A DNA stretch of 38,064 nt, taken from Paracidovorax citrulli (GTDB lineage Bacteria; Pseudomonadota; Gammaproteobacteria; Burkholderiales; Burkholderiaceae_C). A program made the position numbers and the translations under genes. Within the stretch, counting starts at the first letter, position 1, and every line of letters starts with the position of its first letter. The notes beneath the pieces were generated by a model, which saw only the letters and a program-made list of their open reading frames with translations, was not told where the DNA came from and searched no databases. Below are positions 25,110-32,310 of the stretch, one piece after another. The DNA lies in NCBI RefSeq assembly GCF_900100305.1, contig NZ_FNEY01000039.1:1-38064 (forward strand), written 5' to 3'.

Positions 25110-25146
25110 TAGGCATGCCTTACCATAAAACCGTAGGCTTGCCTAA
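25084..25146. promoter_or_regulatory. Three CI/Cro operators
   Basis: Three 14-bp palindromes lie at 25084-25097, 25109-25122 and 25133-25146. The first two share the perfect core AGGCATGCCT and the third has AGGCTTGCCT. Centres are 25 and 24 bp apart, so the sites lie on nearly one face roughly 2.4 turns apart. The first lies inside the leftward promoter and the third overlaps the cI start, suggesting autoregulation. The CI promoter itself is weak and not clearly identifiable. Confidence 0.85.
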
Positions 25147-25802
25147 TGCAAAGTACTCTTGCGGATCGCGTGAAATTGGCCTTGGCTGGCCCCCCGAAGA
25201 GGACTCAGAAGGACCTAGCAAAGGCGTGTGGACTCAGACCCCCGTCGGTAAACGGGTGGGTGACAGGAGAGACCAAGACGATTGAAGGGGCCAATCTGGT
25301 TTCAGCAGCGGCCTTCTTGGGTGTGAGTCCGATGTGGCTTGCGAAGGGTATCGGGCCCATGCGCCCTGATACCGCCCCGCCCGAAGACGATGATGACTTC
25401 CAAGACGTCATGCGGGTGGACGTTCGACTCGCCGGCGGAGACGGTGCGCTCGCCGGACTTGAGGAGGCTATTGGCAACCTCAAGTTCGCGGGTAGTTTCC
25501 TGCGCGCCTGCAAGGTGTCGCCCAGCAAGGCTCGAGTCGTGGATGTCCGTGGTCACAGCATGCACCCAACCATTCCCGATGGAGCTGTGGTCCTGATCGA
25601 TGTGGGTTCAAGGGAGCCGGAACACAATGGCATCTTCGCCCTGGCCAGGCCCGTCGAAGGACTTATCGTAAAAAGGTTGAAGAAGACCGATGACGGCTGG
25701 GTCGCGTTCTCCGACAACCCTGTAAACAAGCCCATCCCCATCAATGATGGAGAGCCGATGAAGATTATCGGGAAGGCAGTTTGGATGGGGGTTACGTTGT
25801 AA
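25146..25802 (+). CDS. cI: CI-type repressor with LexA/S24 peptidase domain
   Basis: This encodes 218 residues. Residues about 5-65 form the helix-turn-helix (TQKDLAKACGLRPPSVNGWV). The C-terminal domain is LexA-like: S138 in GHSMHPTIPDGAVVLID and K176 in IVKRLKK are the expected catalytic Ser/Lys pair. An Ala-Gly bond near residues 96-97 (a second near 103) could be the self-cleavage site. This supports RecA-triggered induction. Its ATG overlaps the third operator. Base composition looks less GC-rich than the structural genes. Confidence 0.9.
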   Translation: MQSTLADRVKLALAGPPKRTQKDLAKACGLRPPSVNGWVTGETKTIEGANLVSAAAFLGVSPMWLAKGIGPMRPDTAPPEDDDDFQDVMRVDVRLAGGDGALAGLEEAIGNLKFAGSFLRACKVSPSKARVVDVRGHSMHPTIPDGAVVLIDVGSREPEHNGIFALARPVEGLIVKRLKKTDDGWVAFSDNPVNKPIPINDGEPMKIIGKAVWMGVTL

Positions 25803-25835
25803 AAAGCAGGCGCTTTGTTCTGCACGGAGGGTGTC

Positions 25836-26234
25836 ATGAGAAAGCTATGGTGCTGCACAGGTATTGCTGCGTTGGCGTTGCTGGGGGAAAATGCGCATGC
25901 ATTCAATCTATCCTGCGCTGTCGGGGCGAAATGCATTAATTCACAGGGCACTTCCATTCCGTCCAAGCAAGTGCTGGAAATGATGGAACGCTGCAGCGAA
26001 TTCACTGCAGGCGGCGTGGGTCGGCAAGTGCTCAAGCTGTCGATTCACGAAATCATTCAGAGATCTGGCAAGAACCCAGGGCACCCTTTGTACTCCGCGT
26101 ACTACGCTTTCAACGAGCTCTACGACAGTCCGCTTCGCTTTGACAGAAAAGCCGATGTGGGCCAGACGAGTTACGAACAAATCGCTCGGTCCTGCCAACA
26201 ACTTGAGCGCGACTTTGATCGATGGGCCCAGTGA
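25836..26234 (+). CDS. Secreted small protein, probable moron
   Basis: This encodes 132 residues from MRKLWCCTG, preceded by ACGGAGGG. A signal peptide is likely, with a basic N-terminus, a hydrophobic core IAALALLG and an A-H-A cleavage motif near residues 21-23. The mature part has four cysteines and is helical (QVLEMMERCSEF, RSCQQLERDFDRW). It looks AT-richer than its neighbours and lies 33 bp after cI on the same strand, so it may be expressed in lysogens. Superinfection exclusion or another periplasmic role is possible but unproven. Confidence 0.7.
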   Translation: MRKLWCCTGIAALALLGENAHAFNLSCAVGAKCINSQGTSIPSKQVLEMMERCSEFTAGGVGRQVLKLSIHEIIQRSGKNPGHPLYSAYYAFNELYDSPLRFDRKADVGQTSYEQIARSCQQLERDFDRWAQ

Positions 26235-26246
26235 TCTCTACTTCAC

Positions 26247-26492
26247 ATCAGCAAAGAAGAACCCGGCCTGTACCGCGCACGTCTGGTGGACTGGGACACC
26301 GGCGAGGTAGAGTTCGACGGCCCGAGCATTTCTCACCTCATCCGCTCCACGGCCGCAGGCGCGCCGGCGGCGTCCGCCATCCATGTCTGGTACGAGCATG
26401 TCAGCATCGGCACCACATCTGTCCAGGCCATGCGCCATGATGCCGAGACACTGGCCCAACGGCTGATGGTGCTGCACGGGCAGTACCGGTAG
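26247..26492 (+). CDS. Small protein, start unclear or 5' truncated
   Basis: The frame is open from 26235 to the stop at 26492 and is in frame with the preceding secreted-protein gene, separated only by its TGA. Protein-like sequence begins at ISKEEPGLYRARLVDWDTGE and continues to LAQRLMVLHGQYR. The first usual initiators are CTG at 26268 and GTG at 26286, neither with a ribosome site, and both fall inside conserved-looking sequence. A lost 5' end, TGA readthrough or a rare ATC start (26247) are the options. Confidence 0.45.
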   Translation: MSKEEPGLYRARLVDWDTGEVEFDGPSISHLIRSTAAGAPAASAIHVWYEHVSIGTTSVQAMRHDAETLAQRLMVLHGQYR

Positions 26493-26650
26493 CTCACGCA
26501 CACCCCTCGGCCCATTCCGCCCCGCGAGTTGCCCTCGCCTCGGGCGCCGGAATAGAGGCCCTGCTCCGGCTGCCCCACCGATAGCCACAACCACAGCCAT
26601 CGCTGCAGCTCCGGAGAAGTTGCACTTCTCGGGCCATTTCCTCAAATAAA
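26493..26650. other. Intergenic region with a short perfect hairpin
   Basis: No gene is supported here. The only structure seen is an inverted repeat at 26614-26630, GAGAAGT and ACTTCTC around TGC. It lacks a T run on either side. It could be a weak terminator after the short ORF or a protein-binding site just ahead of the second operator cluster. Confidence 0.3.
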
Positions 26651-26692
26651 TTAGGCATGCCTATTGACAGGCAAGTAAGGCATGCCTAATAT
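26651..26692 (+). promoter_or_regulatory. Rightward early promoter with two CI/Cro operators
   Basis: TTGACA (26664-26669), a 17-bp spacer and TAATAT (26687-26692) repeat the leftward promoter almost exactly. Operators at 26651-26664 and 26676-26689 carry the same core AGGCATGCCT with 25-bp centre spacing, one abutting the -35 box and one in the spacer. The cluster should be the lambda OL equivalent and control the right arm. An ATG lies at the expected start of transcription (26699). Confidence 0.85.
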
Positions 26693-26698
26693 TCACCC

Positions 26699-26971
26699 AT
26701 GCCGCAGCGAAGAGCAACGCGGCATGGGGCCCGATCCATCGAGAGCAGCCCGACACGTTCACCCGCGGGCGGCAGCGGAATAGAAAAGGTCGCCAGTGCG
26801 AAGGCTAGTAGCGCTCTGCCCCCGGATGGGACACGGCAACGCGAACGAGATATGGCGAAGGAAGGAAACGACCGGCTGCCGATGCACTGCGAAATCCATC
26901 CGCTGGGTTCAATACGGCGGTGCGGCATCACGGGAGGCCAAGAGCAAGAACGACCGGCGCGCGAGCGCTGA
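26699..26971 (+). CDS. Possible leaderless first gene of the right arm
   Basis: The ATG is 7 nt after the -10 box, at the predicted +1, exactly as for Cro at the other promoter. The 90-residue product is basic, Ser/Gly/Arg-rich and not protein-family-like, and third-position GC is only moderate. No ribosome site precedes it. The start position supports it; the sequence does so only weakly. Another frame (26826-27158) overlaps it. Confidence 0.35.
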   Translation: MPQRRATRHGARSIESSPTRSPAGGSGIEKVASAKASSALPPDGTRQRERDMAKEGNDRLPMHCEIHPLGSIRRCGITGGQEQERPARER

Positions 26972-27158
26972 CCACCTCGGGAAAGTAGCGAGGACCATCA
27001 TCGAAGCGTGCGGCCCAGTGCCCCGTATGGGTGACACGCACCTGCACGCGTGGCGCTTCGATGATGGTGAATGCGAAGCCCTCCGCTGCGCCGAAAGCGT
27101 GCGCAGCTCGGTGGAGCATGTGTGGCGCCCGACGGCCCGCTTGCAACGCACTGCATGA
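26826..27158 (+). CDS. Questionable small ORF overlapping the first right-arm gene
   Basis: This would be 110 residues from an ATG at 26826, with another ATG at 27027. The second half (LGKVARTIIEACG, GDTHLHAWRFDDGECEALRC) has GC-rich third positions and looks more protein-like than the first. There is no clear ribosome site. It ends in the TGA that opens the second hairpin repeat. Only the downstream part may be real. Confidence 0.3.
   Translation: MGHGNANEIWRRKETTGCRCTAKSIRWVQYGGAASREAKSKNDRRASADHLGKVARTIIEACGPVPRMGDTHLHAWRFDDGECEALRCAESVRSSVEHVWRPTARLQRTA
26969..27000 (+). repeat. Conserved hairpin element, copy A
   Basis: This 32-bp element matches copy B at 27156-27187 in 26 positions. 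It begins with TGACCA and ends with CCATCA. The stem is CCTCG with CGAGG (26975-26979, 26989-26993) around a 9-nt loop ending AAAGTAG. Two stem positions differ from copy B with matching changes on the other strand. The TGA is also the stop of the 26699 ORF. Confidence 0.6.
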
Positions 27159-27187
27159 CCAGCCCGGCAAAGTAGCGGGCCCCATCA
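27156..27187 (+). repeat. Conserved hairpin element, copy B
   Basis: The stem is GCCCG with CGGGC (27162-27166, 27176-27180) around GCAAAGTAG. Relative to copy A, C-G is replaced by G-C at the stem base and T-A by C-G in the middle, so pairing is kept. It also starts at a stop codon (27156-27158). A terminator-like hairpin follows 6 bp downstream. A nut- or put-like antitermination role is speculative. Confidence 0.6.
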
Positions 27188-27192
27188 CCCAG

Positions 27193-27222
27193 CGCTCTCA
27201 CGTCGAGGGCGTTTCTGTTTTT
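27193..27222 (+). terminator. Intrinsic-terminator-like hairpin before a ribosome site
   Basis: CGCTCTC (27193-27199) pairs with GAGGGCG (27205-27211), with one G-T wobble, across a 5-nt loop. A T-rich run follows to 27222. AAGGAG and the ATG at 27236 come directly after, so the hairpin sits in the leader of the next gene. Confidence 0.65.
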
Positions 27223-27235
27223 CAAGGAGCACGCC

Positions 27236-27445
27236 ATGACTCGCGCACGCACCACGGCCTTCATCTTCCGGGATGCCGACTACTTCGCCGCACACCTCAA
27301 CGACGGCGGCGTCCGCATCGGGATCGTTGGCGGCGTCTGCTACGACATCCCAGTCGGCCATGCTCACCATGCCCGTGCCGCAGAAGCGAACACCCGCGCC
27401 GCCGTCGAGGATCTGCACGACGAGTTGACCAGCGCCACGGCGTGA
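27236..27445 (+). CDS. Small hypothetical phage protein
   Basis: This encodes 69 residues starting MTRARTTAFIFRDADYF, preceded by AAGGAG. The sequence has short strands (TTAFIFRD, RIGIVGGVCYDI) and a helix (AAEANTRAAVEDLHDEL). No catalytic motif is visible. It is the first right-arm gene with a convincing ribosome site. The function is not recognised. Confidence 0.65.
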   Translation: MTRARTTAFIFRDADYFAAHLNDGGVRIGIVGGVCYDIPVGHAHHARAAEANTRAAVEDLHDELTSATA

Positions 27446-27713
27446 TCCCACCGCGCAGCGCCTGCCCACAGCGGACGCTGCCCAGTGCGCTCCCGCACCC
27501 AGTTTTCGCCGCGCGCGCCGTTTCGCTCCTCCCTCCCTCTCTGGTTGGCGCGCACCACGCGGCCTTTCTTTTCGGTGATCCCGCTCAGGGCCGCCTTTCC
27601 ACCGCGCCGGGGGAGTTCTCCTCCCCTCTCTCTCTTCCCCCGGCACGCCCCCTGGGGCAGCGGTCTTTCTACAACCCGGCCCCGCCCGGGGCCCCAGCCC
27701 CACGGAGTCTCGC
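27446..27713 (+). other. Non-coding leader with polypyrimidine tracts
   Basis: No gene is supported in these 268 bp. Polypyrimidine runs lie at 27526-27542 and 27616-27641; the second, with the preceding GGGGGAG, can form a hairpin. GGCCCC and GGGGCC form a stem at 27678-27693 just before the next gene. A related pyrimidine tract occurs at 27969-27995. Confidence 0.5.
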
Positions 27714-27935
27714 ATGCCTGACGATTTCGTGCTGCCCTACCGCGACCCTGCCGGGAAGCGTTTCGTGCTCATCGGTCCCAGCTGCTACGGCCCCGTGCCC
27801 ACCTTCCTGCGGTCGGTGGCCGATGTGCGCTGGCTGCTGCAGCAGTACCGGGCAGACGGGTGCCACGCTGGCGTCACCGCCTGGCAGCGCCCGACGGCCG
27901 CGGCACCGTGGCAGCTGATGCCCGCCGCGGCCTGA
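27714..27935 (+). CDS. Small hypothetical phage protein
   Basis: This encodes 73 residues starting MPDDFVLPYRDPAG, with GGAG 6 nt upstream of the ATG. The fold may be beta-alpha: RFVLIGPSCYGPVPTF, then a helix SVADVRWLLQQYRADG, then a Pro/Ala-rich end. It lies in the accessory operon before the helicase-methyltransferase. The function is not recognised. Confidence 0.65.
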   Translation: MPDDFVLPYRDPAGKRFVLIGPSCYGPVPTFLRSVADVRWLLQQYRADGCHAGVTAWQRPTAAAPWQLMPAAA

Positions 27936-28035
27936 CGCCGCCCACCACCTTCCCAGCCGGGCCGGGGGCTCTCCTCCCTCCCTCTCTCTTCCCCCTGCAG
28001 CCCTTCGATGGGCAACCGGCTTTTTCTCTTCCCAT

Positions 28036-28059
28036 GCCCGCCTTCAGTGGGCTTTTTTT
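28036..28059 (+). terminator. Intrinsic-terminator-like hairpin before the helicase gene
   Basis: GCCCGC (28036-28041) pairs with GTGGGC (28047-28052), with one G-T wobble, across the loop CTTCA, followed by seven T. It lies 11 bp before the ATG at 28070. A second T-rich stem-like sequence lies just upstream (28002-28026). Confidence 0.7.
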
Positions 28060-28069
28060 CGCCTTGAAC

Positions 28070-30577
28070 ATGACCGATCCCTACCTGGACTTCCTGCGCA
28101 AGAAGATCAAGCTCGCCAGCTTCGCCGGCTTCGACGTGGCACCAGAAGAGGTGAACCCGAAGCTGAAGCCCCACACCCGCGACATCGTGCGCTGGGCGGC
28201 CAAGGGCGGGTGTCGGGCGATCTTCGCGAGCTTCGGCCTGCACAAGACCGTGACGGCGCTGGAACTGATGCGCCTGGTGGGCACGCGCCGGCCCGGCATT
28301 CGCGGCATCGTCGCGCCGCTGGGCGTGCGCCATGAGTTCATCGGCCAGGCCGCGGAGCATTTCAAGGGCGCCCACGCCATCGACGTGCGCTTCGTCCGCC
28401 GGGACAGCGAGATCGACGACGAGCGCACCATCTACCTCACCAACTACGAAGCCATCCGCGAGGGCAACATCAGCCCCGCGCGGTGGATCGCATCCAACCT
28501 GGACGAGGCCGACGTGCTGCGCAGCTACGGCAGCAAGACCTACCAGGAGTTCTTGCCCGCCTTCGCGCCGGTGGAGTTCAAGTTCGTGCAGACGGCCACA
28601 CCCAGCCCGAACCGGTACAAGGAGCTGATCCACTATGCCGGCTACCTGGGGGTGATGGACACGGGCCAGGCCCTGACCCGGTTCTTCCAGCGCGACAGCG
28701 AGCAGGCCGGCAACCTCACCCTGTACCCTCACAAGGAAAAAGAATTCTGGCTGTGGGTGGCGTCCTGGGCAGTCTTCATCCAGCGCCCGAGCGATCTAGG
28801 CCACTCCGATGAAGGTTACGCGCTGCCGGCGCTGGATGTGCGGTATCACGAGGTGCCGAGCAACTACGAGACGGCCGGCGCCGAGAAGAGCGGCCAGGGC
28901 CTGCTGATCCCAGACGTGGCCCTGGGCCTGTCGGCCGCCGCGACCGAGAAGCGGGCCAGCATGCCCGCGCGGATCGACAAGGTGCGCGAGATCGTGGATG
29001 CGGATCCTCGGGACAGCTTCGTTATCTGGCACGACCTCGAAGACGAGCGCCACGCCCTGCAGGATGCGATCCCGGAGGCCGTGAGCGTGTGGGGCACGCA
29101 GGATCTGGATGAGCGAGAGGACCGCATCGTGGGCTTCGGCGATGGCGCCTTCCGGCTGTTGTCCACCAAGCCGGTCATCGCCGGCGCGGGCTGCAATTTC
29201 CAGCGGCACTGCCACCGCGAGGTGTTCGCTGGAATCGGCTTCAAGTTCCGCGATTTCATTCAGGCCATCCACCGCGTGCACCGCTTCGGGCAGACCAAGC
29301 CGGTGCGAATCGACATCATCCACACCGAGGCCGAACGGGAGGTGTTGCGCAAGATGCAGGAGAAGTGGCGGCAGCACGACGAAGTGCAGGCCCAGATGAG
29401 TAACCTAATCCGCACCTACGGCTTGGACCAGCTGGCCATGCACGAGACGCTGGCCAGGACGATCGGTGTGGAGCGGCGGGTGGTCAAGAGCGACCTCTTC
29501 GAAGTGGCCCACAACGACTGCGTGCTGGAGGCTCGCGAGCAGCCGGAGAACTCGGTGGACCTGATCGTGACCAGCATCCCGTTCGCCAACCACTACGAGT
29601 ACAGCCCCAGCTATAACGACTTCGGGCACACGGAGGGCAATGCGCACTTCTGGGAGCAGATGGACTTCTTGACGCCGGAGCTGTACCGGATCCTGAAGCC
29701 CGGGCGGATCGCGGCGATCCATGTGAAAGACCGGGTGCTGTTCGGGAACGTGACCGGTCTGGGACGGCCCAGCATGGACTACTTCCACGAGGAGGCGTCC
29801 ATGCACCTGCGCAAGCACGGCTTCCACAAGCTGGCCATCGTGACCATCACCACCGATGTGGTACGTGAGAACAACCAGACCTACCGCCTCAGCTACTCGG
29901 AGATGTGCAAGGACAGCACGAAGATGGGCACGGGCTGCAGCGAGTACCTGCTGGTGTTCTTCAAGCCTCAGACCGACCTTTCACGCGGGTATGCCGATGT
30001 GCCGGTGGCCCGGGCCAAGGCGGACTACAGCCTCGGCCGCTGGCAGATCGACGCGCATGCCTACTGGCGCTCGAGCGGAGACCGGCTGCTGGCTGCCGAG
30101 GAGATGGCGGCGATGGGCCCGGGCAAGCTGGCCAAGTTCTTCACGGACGACAGCCTGCGGCGTATTTACGACTACCGGCGCCACGTTGCCATCGGCGAGC
30201 AGCTGGAGGAGCGCGGCGCCCTGCCCCGCGAATTCGCCTGCCTGCAGCCCGGGAGCCCCGACCCGAACGTGTGGACCGACATCGCGCGCATGCGAACCCT
30301 GAACGGGGAACAAGCCAACCGGTCCGTCGAGAAGCACATCTGCCCGCTGCAGTTCGACATCGTGGACCGCGCGATCGAACGCTGGAGCATGCGTGGCGAG
30401 AAGGTATATGACCCGTTCCACGGGCTCGGCACGGTCGGCGTGCGCGCCATCAAGCTCGGCCGGCGCGCCGGCGGGAGTGAACTGAACCCGGGCTACTTCG
30501 CCGACCAGGTGCACTACCTGCAGGCGGCCGAGCGTGAGGCCAGCATGCCGTCGCTCTTTGACACCCTGGAGGCCTGA
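28070..30577 (+). CDS. SF2 helicase-DNA methyltransferase fusion
   Basis: This encodes 835 residues from MTDPYLDFLRKKI. The N-terminal half looks like an SNF2-type SF2 motor. The P-loop is a variant, SFGLHKT (about 54-60), with His where Gly is usual. LDEAD is at 144-148 and QAIHRVHRFGQ at about 398-408 is motif VI. The C-terminal half is a beta-order amino-methyltransferase: TSIPF at 501-505 replaces the usual S/D-P-P-Y, and DPFHGLGTVG at about 781 is the AdoMet-binding motif I. No nuclease domain is seen, so DNA protection or anti-restriction is more likely than restriction. The DNA target is unknown. Confidence 0.8.
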   Translation: MTDPYLDFLRKKIKLASFAGFDVAPEEVNPKLKPHTRDIVRWAAKGGCRAIFASFGLHKTVTALELMRLVGTRRPGIRGIVAPLGVRHEFIGQAAEHFKGAHAIDVRFVRRDSEIDDERTIYLTNYEAIREGNISPARWIASNLDEADVLRSYGSKTYQEFLPAFAPVEFKFVQTATPSPNRYKELIHYAGYLGVMDTGQALTRFFQRDSEQAGNLTLYPHKEKEFWLWVASWAVFIQRPSDLGHSDEGYALPALDVRYHEVPSNYETAGAEKSGQGLLIPDVALGLSAAATEKRASMPARIDKVREIVDADPRDSFVIWHDLEDERHALQDAIPEAVSVWGTQDLDEREDRIVGFGDGAFRLLSTKPVIAGAGCNFQRHCHREVFAGIGFKFRDFIQAIHRVHRFGQTKPVRIDIIHTEAEREVLRKMQEKWRQHDEVQAQMSNLIRTYGLDQLAMHETLARTIGVERRVVKSDLFEVAHNDCVLEAREQPENSVDLIVTSIPFANHYEYSPSYNDFGHTEGNAHFWEQMDFLTPELYRILKPGRIAAIHVKDRVLFGNVTGLGRPSMDYFHEEASMHLRKHGFHKLAIVTITTDVVRENNQTYRLSYSEMCKDSTKMGTGCSEYLLVFFKPQTDLSRGYADVPVARAKADYSLGRWQIDAHAYWRSSGDRLLAAEEMAAMGPGKLAKFFTDDSLRRIYDYRRHVAIGEQLEERGALPREFACLQPGSPDPNVWTDIARMRTLNGEQANRSVEKHICPLQFDIVDRAIERWSMRGEKVYDPFHGLGTVGVRAIKLGRRAGGSELNPGYFADQVHYLQAAEREASMPSLFDTLEA

Positions 30578-30593
30578 CCCGCCTCGCCCCTCC

Positions 30594-30618
30594 GAGCCCG
30601 CCCCGTGCGGGCTCTTTT
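30594..30618 (+). terminator. Intrinsic terminator, possibly attenuating the next gene
   Basis: GAGCCCGC and GCGGGCTC form a perfect 8-bp stem with a 5-nt loop, followed by TTTT. It lies between the helicase-methyltransferase stop and GGAGA at 30626, directly ahead of the ATG at 30637. Confidence 0.75.
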
Positions 30619-30636
30619 CGTTTCTGGAGAACCCCC

Positions 30637-30924
30637 ATGGACATCCATCACCCCGCCATGCGCGACACCACGCAAGCCCCCGCCCCGGAGACCCCCAGCA
30701 CATTCCTCGGCACCGCCGCGTTGGCGGTGCTGGCCTTCGGGCTGCTGATCTGGGCCCAGCACGACGACAGCCAAGCAGACACCCGCCACCGGGCAGCCGC
30801 CGAGCAGGCCCACGTCGAAGCCGCCGAGGCGCGCCGCGCCGCCGCAGCAGCCCGCGCGTGCGAGCCCGGCACCACGCCCGCCTGGATCGACGCCACCACC
30901 GTGCAGTGCCTGCGCGCCCGCTGA
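30637..30924 (+). CDS. Small single-pass membrane protein
   Basis: This encodes 95 residues starting MDIHHPAMRDTTQ, with CTGGAGA before the ATG. Residues about 22-40 (FLGTAALAVLAFGLLIWA) form one membrane helix. An Ala/Glu/Arg amphipathic helix follows, then a C-terminal part with two Cys. It resembles spanin- or lysis-accessory-size proteins only superficially, since it is far from any lysis gene. The function is unknown. Confidence 0.6.
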   Translation: MDIHHPAMRDTTQAPAPETPSTFLGTAALAVLAFGLLIWAQHDDSQADTRHRAAAEQAHVEAAEARRAAAAARACEPGTTPAWIDATTVQCLRAR

Positions 30925-30944
30925 TCGCCCCCCTTCCCTCAACC

Positions 30945-30963
30945 GGCCCGCCGCGCGCGGGCC
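30945..30963 (+). other. Hairpin before the next gene, no T run
   Basis: GGCCCGC and GCGGGCC form a perfect 7-bp stem around CGCGC. ATCACCC follows instead of T, then AGGAGAG and the GTG at 30982. The downstream CCATCACCCAG is shared with hairpin copy B. Confidence 0.6.
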
Positions 30964-30981
30964 ATCACCCAGGAGAGCACC

Positions 30982-31398
30982 GTGCCCAAGCTCATCAACC
31001 CCACCCTGCAGGCCAAGCGCCAGTCGGTGGTCGATTTCCTCGCCAACGCCGTTCCGTCGGTGGCGGAGGAGGCGACCGACGGCCTCAACGACCTCGTGCA
31101 CGCCACCACCGAAACCGGCAAGGCCGGCGAAATGACCATCAAGATCAAGATGCGCCCCATCGGCGGCAAGGCCGGCCAGATGGAGATCGAGGCCGAGGTC
31201 AAGACCAAGCTGCCGCAGCCGACGCGCGGCAAGACCATCCTCTTCGCGACCGCGGACAACAACCTGCAGCGCACCGATCCGCGCCAGCAGACCCTGGACG
31301 GCGTCCGCGACGTGAACCAGGAATCCGTCGCCCAGCAGGGTGGGGTGCGCAGCGTAGCGCCCGAGGCGAAGCAGCCCCTGCGCGCAGTCACCCACTGA
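30982..31398 (+). CDS. Hypothetical protein preceding the DUF2303-like gene
   Basis: This encodes 138 residues with a GTG start after AGGAGAG. The N-terminal half is helical (AKRQSVVDFLANAVPSVAEE) and the middle is a charged beta segment (EMTIKIKMRPIGGKAGQ, then MEIEAEVKTKL). The C-terminus is Gln-rich. It directly precedes the DUF2303-like gene and may work with it. No motif was recognised. Confidence 0.65.
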   Translation: MPKLINPTLQAKRQSVVDFLANAVPSVAEEATDGLNDLVHATTETGKAGEMTIKIKMRPIGGKAGQMEIEAEVKTKLPQPTRGKTILFATADNNLQRTDPRQQTLDGVRDVNQESVAQQGGVRSVAPEAKQPLRAVTH

Positions 31399-31435
31399 TC
31401 CCGTCTCCCCCACCCGTCCATTTCAAGGAGAACCC

Positions 31436-32272
31436 ATGGACATGAATGAAACCAAGACCGAAACCGCGGCGCAGGAAGTCATCGCAGCCAGCCACCAGCA
31501 CGTGCGCGACGTGTACGGCACACCGCTGGTGATCCTGCCCGAAGGCTTCAAAGTCGGCCTGATACCCGAGCTCCTGCCGGCCCCAACCCGGAAAAAGGGC
31601 ACCACGCTCCTGAACGATGCCGAATCCTTCGTGGCGGTCGTGAACGACCAGAAGGGCGCGGACACCCGCCTGTTCAGCACCATCGACCCACCCACGTTCA
31701 CCGCGGTGTTCAACCACCATGCGGCCGACGCAGGCTGGGGCGATCACCGCGCGCGGTACAACGCCCCGCTGGCCTCCGAGTGGGCGGCCTGGACCGGCAT
31801 GGACGGCAAGAAGCAGAACCAGGTGGACCTCGCCCAGTTCATCGAGAACAACCTGGTGGACGTGGCATTCCTGGAGCCCAAGGATGGGCACCCCGGCAGC
31901 CCGGACGGTTCCACGCTGCTGGAGGTGTGCCGCACGCTCGAGGCCAAGAAGAAGGTGGACTTCAAGTCCGCGATCCGCCTGGCAGATGGCAGCACGCAAT
32001 TCACGTACGACGAGGACGTGCAGGGCAGCGCGCGCCAGGGCCAGCTTCAGGTGCCCGAGCAGTTCAGCCTCGCCATCCCCGTGTTCGAGAACGGCGCCAA
32101 GTGGCGCGTGGACGTGCGGCTGCGCTACCGCATTCAGGACGGCGGCAACCTGGTGATGTGGCTGGAGCTGATCCGCCCGCAGAAGGTGATCGAGGGCGCG
32201 GTGCTGGAGCTGCGCGAGCAGATCGCCAAGGACACCGGCCTGCAGATCCTGAACGGCACGCCCAGCTCCTGA
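31436..32272 (+). CDS. DUF2303/YfdQ-like protein
   Basis: This encodes 278 residues starting MDMNETKTETAAQEV, with AAGGAG before the ATG. Segments TRLFSTIDPPTFTAVFNHH, WGDHRARYNAPLASEWAAW and VDLAQFIENN match the YfdQ/DUF2303 family as I recall it. The family occurs in phage early regions and its biochemical role is unknown. The length agrees with the family. It lies in the accessory operon next to a small helical partner gene. Confidence 0.75.
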   Translation: MDMNETKTETAAQEVIAASHQHVRDVYGTPLVILPEGFKVGLIPELLPAPTRKKGTTLLNDAESFVAVVNDQKGADTRLFSTIDPPTFTAVFNHHAADAGWGDHRARYNAPLASEWAAWTGMDGKKQNQVDLAQFIENNLVDVAFLEPKDGHPGSPDGSTLLEVCRTLEAKKKVDFKSAIRLADGSTQFTYDEDVQGSARQGQLQVPEQFSLAIPVFENGAKWRVDVRLRYRIQDGGNLVMWLELIRPQKVIEGAVLELREQIAKDTGLQILNGTPSS

Positions 32273-32310
32273 GAGAGCGGCCGCCACCAGCGGCCCATGA
32301 CGGGCTGGAT

